Positions 5,137-7,051 of a DNA stretch of 7,051 nt are shown piece after piece. The position numbers and the translations under genes are program-made. Positions within the stretch are counted from its first letter, which is position 1. Every line of letters starts with the position of its first letter. Source of the stretch: Thermacetogenium sp. UBA5472. GTDB taxonomy: Bacteria > Bacillota > DSM-12270 > Thermacetogeniales > Thermacetogeniaceae. The notes beneath the pieces were generated by a model that saw only the letters and a list, made by a program, of their open reading frames with translations, made no database searches and was not told the origin of the DNA. The stretch lies in the NCBI GenBank assembly GCA_002426495.1, contig DIQC01000089.1, forward strand, positions 18,495-25,545, read 5' to 3'.

Positions 5137-5170
5137 TGAGTCAAAGGGACGGGGGTTTAGTCTCTGTCCC
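5137..5170. repeat. Palindromic element, inverted copy of the one at 4285
   Basis: TGAGTCAAAGGGACGGGGG (5137-5155) is an exact 19-nt reverse complement of 4295-4313. The far arm is degenerate (TTTAGTCTC at 5156-5164 instead of TTTGACTCA), but GGGAC (5146-5150) still pairs with GTCCC (5166-5170). It fills the smpB-nifU spacer and ends 9 nt from the smpB stop. It could act as a hairpin or processing site between the two minus-strand genes, but has no T-run. Confidence 0.7.
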
Positions 5171-5179
5171 CGCGTCTGC

Positions 5180-5650
5180 CTACCACTCCCTCCGCTTGTT
5201 GCTTAAAGCTCTATCGATCTCCCGCTGGGCATCCCGCTCAGCAATATCTTGGCGCTTGTCATAAAGCTTTTTCCCACGGGCAAGTGCCAGTTCTACCTTC
5301 ACCTTCCCAGTTTTGAAATAGAGGCGTAAAGGGATCAGGGTATAGCCCTTCTGAGTGGTCTGCCCGAAGAGCCTTTTGATTTCCCGCTTATGCATCAGGA
5401 GTTTGCGAGGACGCTTGGGGTCGTGATTGAAGCGACCCCCCTTATCATAAGGAGATATATGCATATTCTGCAAAAAGACTTCTCCATTTTGAACGTCAGC
5501 ATAGCTGTCCCGCAAACTGACCTTGCCTGCGCGAATCGATTTTACCTCTGTCCCTGCCAGTGCTATACCAGCCTCATATGTTTCATCTATAAAATAATCG
5601 TGACGCGCCCTGCGGTTATCTGCTGCCACTTTGATCGGCTCTTTCATCAT
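5180..5650 (-). CDS. smpB: SsrA (tmRNA)-binding protein SmpB
   Basis: SmpB binds tmRNA and brings it to stalled ribosomes, where its C-terminal tail probes the empty mRNA channel so trans-translation can free the ribosome and tag the nascent chain. The 156-residue length is normal. Family hallmarks are visible: NRRARHDYFIDETYEAGIAL near the N-terminus, GTEVKSIRAGKVSLRDSYA (33-51), the HDPKRPRKLLMHKREI segment (76-91), and GKKLYDKRQDIAERDAQREI (126-145) followed by a basic tail ending KRREW. Two ATGs stand in tandem (5650 and 5647); AGGAGGGG just upstream serves either, and 5650 is taken here. It lies 171 bp after the rnr stop on the same strand, the common rnr-smpB order of Firmicutes; SmpB and RNase R cooperate in degrading faulty mRNA. 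The tmRNA gene itself is not in the window. Confidence 0.97.
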   Translation of the reverse strand: MMKEPIKVAADNRRARHDYFIDETYEAGIALAGTEVKSIRAGKVSLRDSYADVQNGEVFLQNMHISPYDKGGRFNHDPKRPRKLLMHKREIKRLFGQTTQKGYTLIPLRLYFKTGKVKVELALARGKKLYDKRQDIAERDAQREIDRALSNKRREW

Positions 5651-5675
5651 TCATCCCCTCCTATCCTTAACAGAT

Positions 5676-5689
5676 AAATCACAAATCAC
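5676..5689. repeat. Tandem heptamer AAATCAC x2
   Basis: AAATCAC is repeated exactly at 5676-5682 and 5683-5689 in the rnr-smpB spacer, about 25 nt upstream of smpB on its coding strand. It is minor alone but shares the 7-nt period of two other spacer repeats. Confidence 0.4.
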
Positions 5690-5777
5690 AAGACAGTGCC
5701 CCCAACCGCCCCCTATACTTATATTGGCAAACTAATTGTGAATCTGCCATCAAATCTCGTGCTTGACGGCTCTTTTT

Positions 5778-5819
5778 CCAACGACTGATGGCCAACGACT
5801 AACGGCCAACCACTACCAC
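5778..5819. repeat. Three 14-nt tandem units (six degenerate heptamers) after rnr
   Basis: CCAACGACTGATGG (5778-5791), CCAACGACTAACGG (5792-5805) and CCAACCACTACCAC (5806-5819) are tandem 14-mers, each made of two related heptamers. The array begins 2 nt beyond the rnr stop codon and lies in the rnr-smpB spacer. No terminator shape with a T-run was found for the minus strand, so rnr and smpB may be co-transcribed through it. Function unknown. Confidence 0.65.
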
Positions 5820-5821
5820 TA

Positions 5822-7051
5822 TTATGTTACCAATTCAAAATCAATCTCTCTATCTTCGATGCTGGCCCGCACCAACTGAACATTCACTTTATTCCCTATC
5901 CTGTAAACTTTCCCGGCGTGATCGCCTGTTAGGGTATAATTCTTATCATCAAATATATAGTAATCATCTGCCATAGTAGAAACATGCACCAACCCCTCGA
6001 TACCATTAGGGATTGCCACAAACATGCCAAAGTTAGTAATGCTCACTACAATAGCTTCGAATTCCTCCCCCACAAAGCCTCTCATATATTCTACCTGTTT
6101 TAGCTCGACTGTCTCCCGCTCAGCTTCCTCTGCTAGCACCTCTCTCTTTGATGTCTGCTCGGCATAAAGGGGCATTGCTTCTTCTAGCTTTTTTTGCCGA
6201 TTTGGTTGCAGCCGGCCGTGTGCCATAACACTCCAGAGCACACGGTGTGTGATCAGATCTGCATAGCGGCGGATCGGTGCTGTAAAGTGAGTATAATACT
6301 GCTCAGCCAACCCGAAATGGCCCAACTGGTTGGGAGCATAGCGTGCATGCTGAAGTGAACGCAGCATCACAGTATGAACCACCAGCTTCTCCGGGCGCCC
6401 CTCCACTTTTTGCAGGATCTCCTGAAAAAATCGGGGATACACACCATCTGCTGTCGGTATGTGAAAACCGAAACCATGCAAGAATTCATTTAGTGTCTCT
6501 AACTTCTCAGCTTTTGGCTCCTCATGAACCCTGTAAAGAAAAGGCGCTTCCATCTGTGAAAGATGGCGGGCAACTGTTTCATTGGCTATCAGCATAAATT
6601 CCTCGATTATTTGTTCGGCAATCGACCTTTCTAATAGCAAAACATCAACCGGATGCCCTTCCTGATCTAATGTTACCTTGCTTTCAGGAAAATCGAAATC
6701 CAAAGCCCCTTTCAATTCCCGCCTCTTGCGCAGCACCTTACATAGATCCTGCATCTTTTGCAGCGTCAATATAAAGTCAGCATAACGCTGACAGAGTTCA
6801 GGATCGTTGTCCTCTAAAATGCGGCGCACATCTGTATAGCTCATTCTCTCATTAACCCGAATTACTGAGGGGCCTATCTGGTAGCGAACAACATTTCCTT
6901 CATTATTGATCTCCATAAAAACTGTAACCGCCAGTCGATCTTCCCCTGCATTAAGGCTGCAAATACCATTAGATATCCTCGGCGGCAGCATAGGAATAAC
7001 TCGATCAACCAGATAGACACTGGTTCCTCTCTCGAAGGCCTCTTTATCCAA
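5822..7051 (-). CDS. rnr: Ribonuclease R, C-terminal 409 residues (N-terminus outside window)
   Basis: RNase R is a processive 3'-to-5' exoribonuclease that degrades structured RNA, including mRNAs from tmRNA-rescued ribosomes. The frame runs off the right edge; the first visible codon is TTG (Leu), so the visible part begins inside the RNB catalytic domain at LDKEAFERGTSVYLVDRVIPMLP. Present are GALDFDFPE (115-123), the HEEP segment (176-179) and HFTAPIRRYADLITHR (255-270) with the catalytic-site arginines. The C-terminal S1 RNA-binding domain (about 327-407) contains GMFVAIPNGIEGLVHVSTM. The aspartate cluster of the active site and the cold-shock domains lie upstream, outside the window. 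The protein ends at FELVT without the long Lys-rich tail of some relatives. It is the first visible gene of a minus-strand run rnr-smpB-nifU-nifS'. No frameshift is seen. Confidence 0.95.
   Translation of the reverse strand: MDKEAFERGTSVYLVDRVIPMLPPRISNGICSLNAGEDRLAVTVFMEINNEGNVVRYQIGPSVIRVNERMSYTDVRRILEDNDPELCQRYADFILTLQKMQDLCKVLRKRRELKGALDFDFPESKVTLDQEGHPVDVLLLERSIAEQIIEEFMLIANETVARHLSQMEAPFLYRVHEEPKAEKLETLNEFLHGFGFHIPTADGVYPRFFQEILQKVEGRPEKLVVHTVMLRSLQHARYAPNQLGHFGLAEQYYTHFTAPIRRYADLITHRVLWSVMAHGRLQPNRQKKLEEAMPLYAEQTSKREVLAEEAERETVELKQVEYMRGFVGEEFEAIVVSITNFGMFVAIPNGIEGLVHVSTMADDYYIFDDKNYTLTGDHAGKVYRIGNKVNVQLVRASIEDREIDFELVT

Noticed and set aside
5036..5180. Terminator between smpB and nifU
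   Set aside because: The palindrome there has a degenerate arm and no T-run on the minus strand, so an intrinsic terminator is not supported.
5651..5821. smpB promoter in the rnr-smpB spacer
   Set aside because: TTCACA- and TTGATG-like boxes on the minus strand have no acceptable -10 box at 16-18 nt, so no promoter is called.

Overview
The window looks like chromosomal DNA of an anaerobic, Gram-positive clostridial bacterium (Firmicutes, probably the Peptococcaceae/Desulfotomaculum/Syntrophomonas range). Grounds: strong GGAGG-type ribosome binding sites, the rnr-smpB gene pair, a K+-dependent Na+-type membrane pyrophosphatase, a NifU/NifS-type Fe-S pair, and spacers full of short palindromes with a GGGACG/CGTCCC core. 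The assignment is an inference; no rRNA or other taxonomic marker is present.

Layout. Positions 1-1668 (+ strand) hold the C-terminal end of an FtsX/MacB-type ABC transporter permease, a 289-bp spacer, and a complete secreted, membrane-anchored protein with beta-rich extracellular domains (COG1361/CARDB-like). Positions 1669-2150 are a long spacer containing a palindromic repeat cluster, a good sigma-A-type promoter and a roughly 270-nt leader with a strong ribosome binding site in front of two tiny overlapping ORFs. Positions 2151-4130 encode a complete 659-residue membrane-bound pyrophosphatase (hppA), followed by two hairpins, of which the second is a textbook intrinsic terminator.

From 4311 to the right edge everything is on the minus strand, read right to left: ribonuclease R (5' end cut by the window), smpB, a NifU/IscU-type Fe-S scaffold, and a broken nifS. 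RNase R and SmpB both serve ribosome rescue and RNA quality control (trans-translation). NifU and NifS normally act together: the desulfurase supplies sulfur to the scaffold. Here the nifS frame keeps only about 46 N-terminal and 40 C-terminal residues joined in frame; the catalytic core is gone, so the scaffold has no working partner at this locus.

The most noteworthy observations are the internally deleted but still open, still coupled nifS; a family of small palindromic elements in four spacers, two copies of which share an exact 19-bp inverted match on either side of nifU-nifS'; and the elaborate leader of hppA. I see no CRISPR array, RNA gene, complete transposon, phage or defence system, and nothing that clearly amounts to a new multi-gene system.
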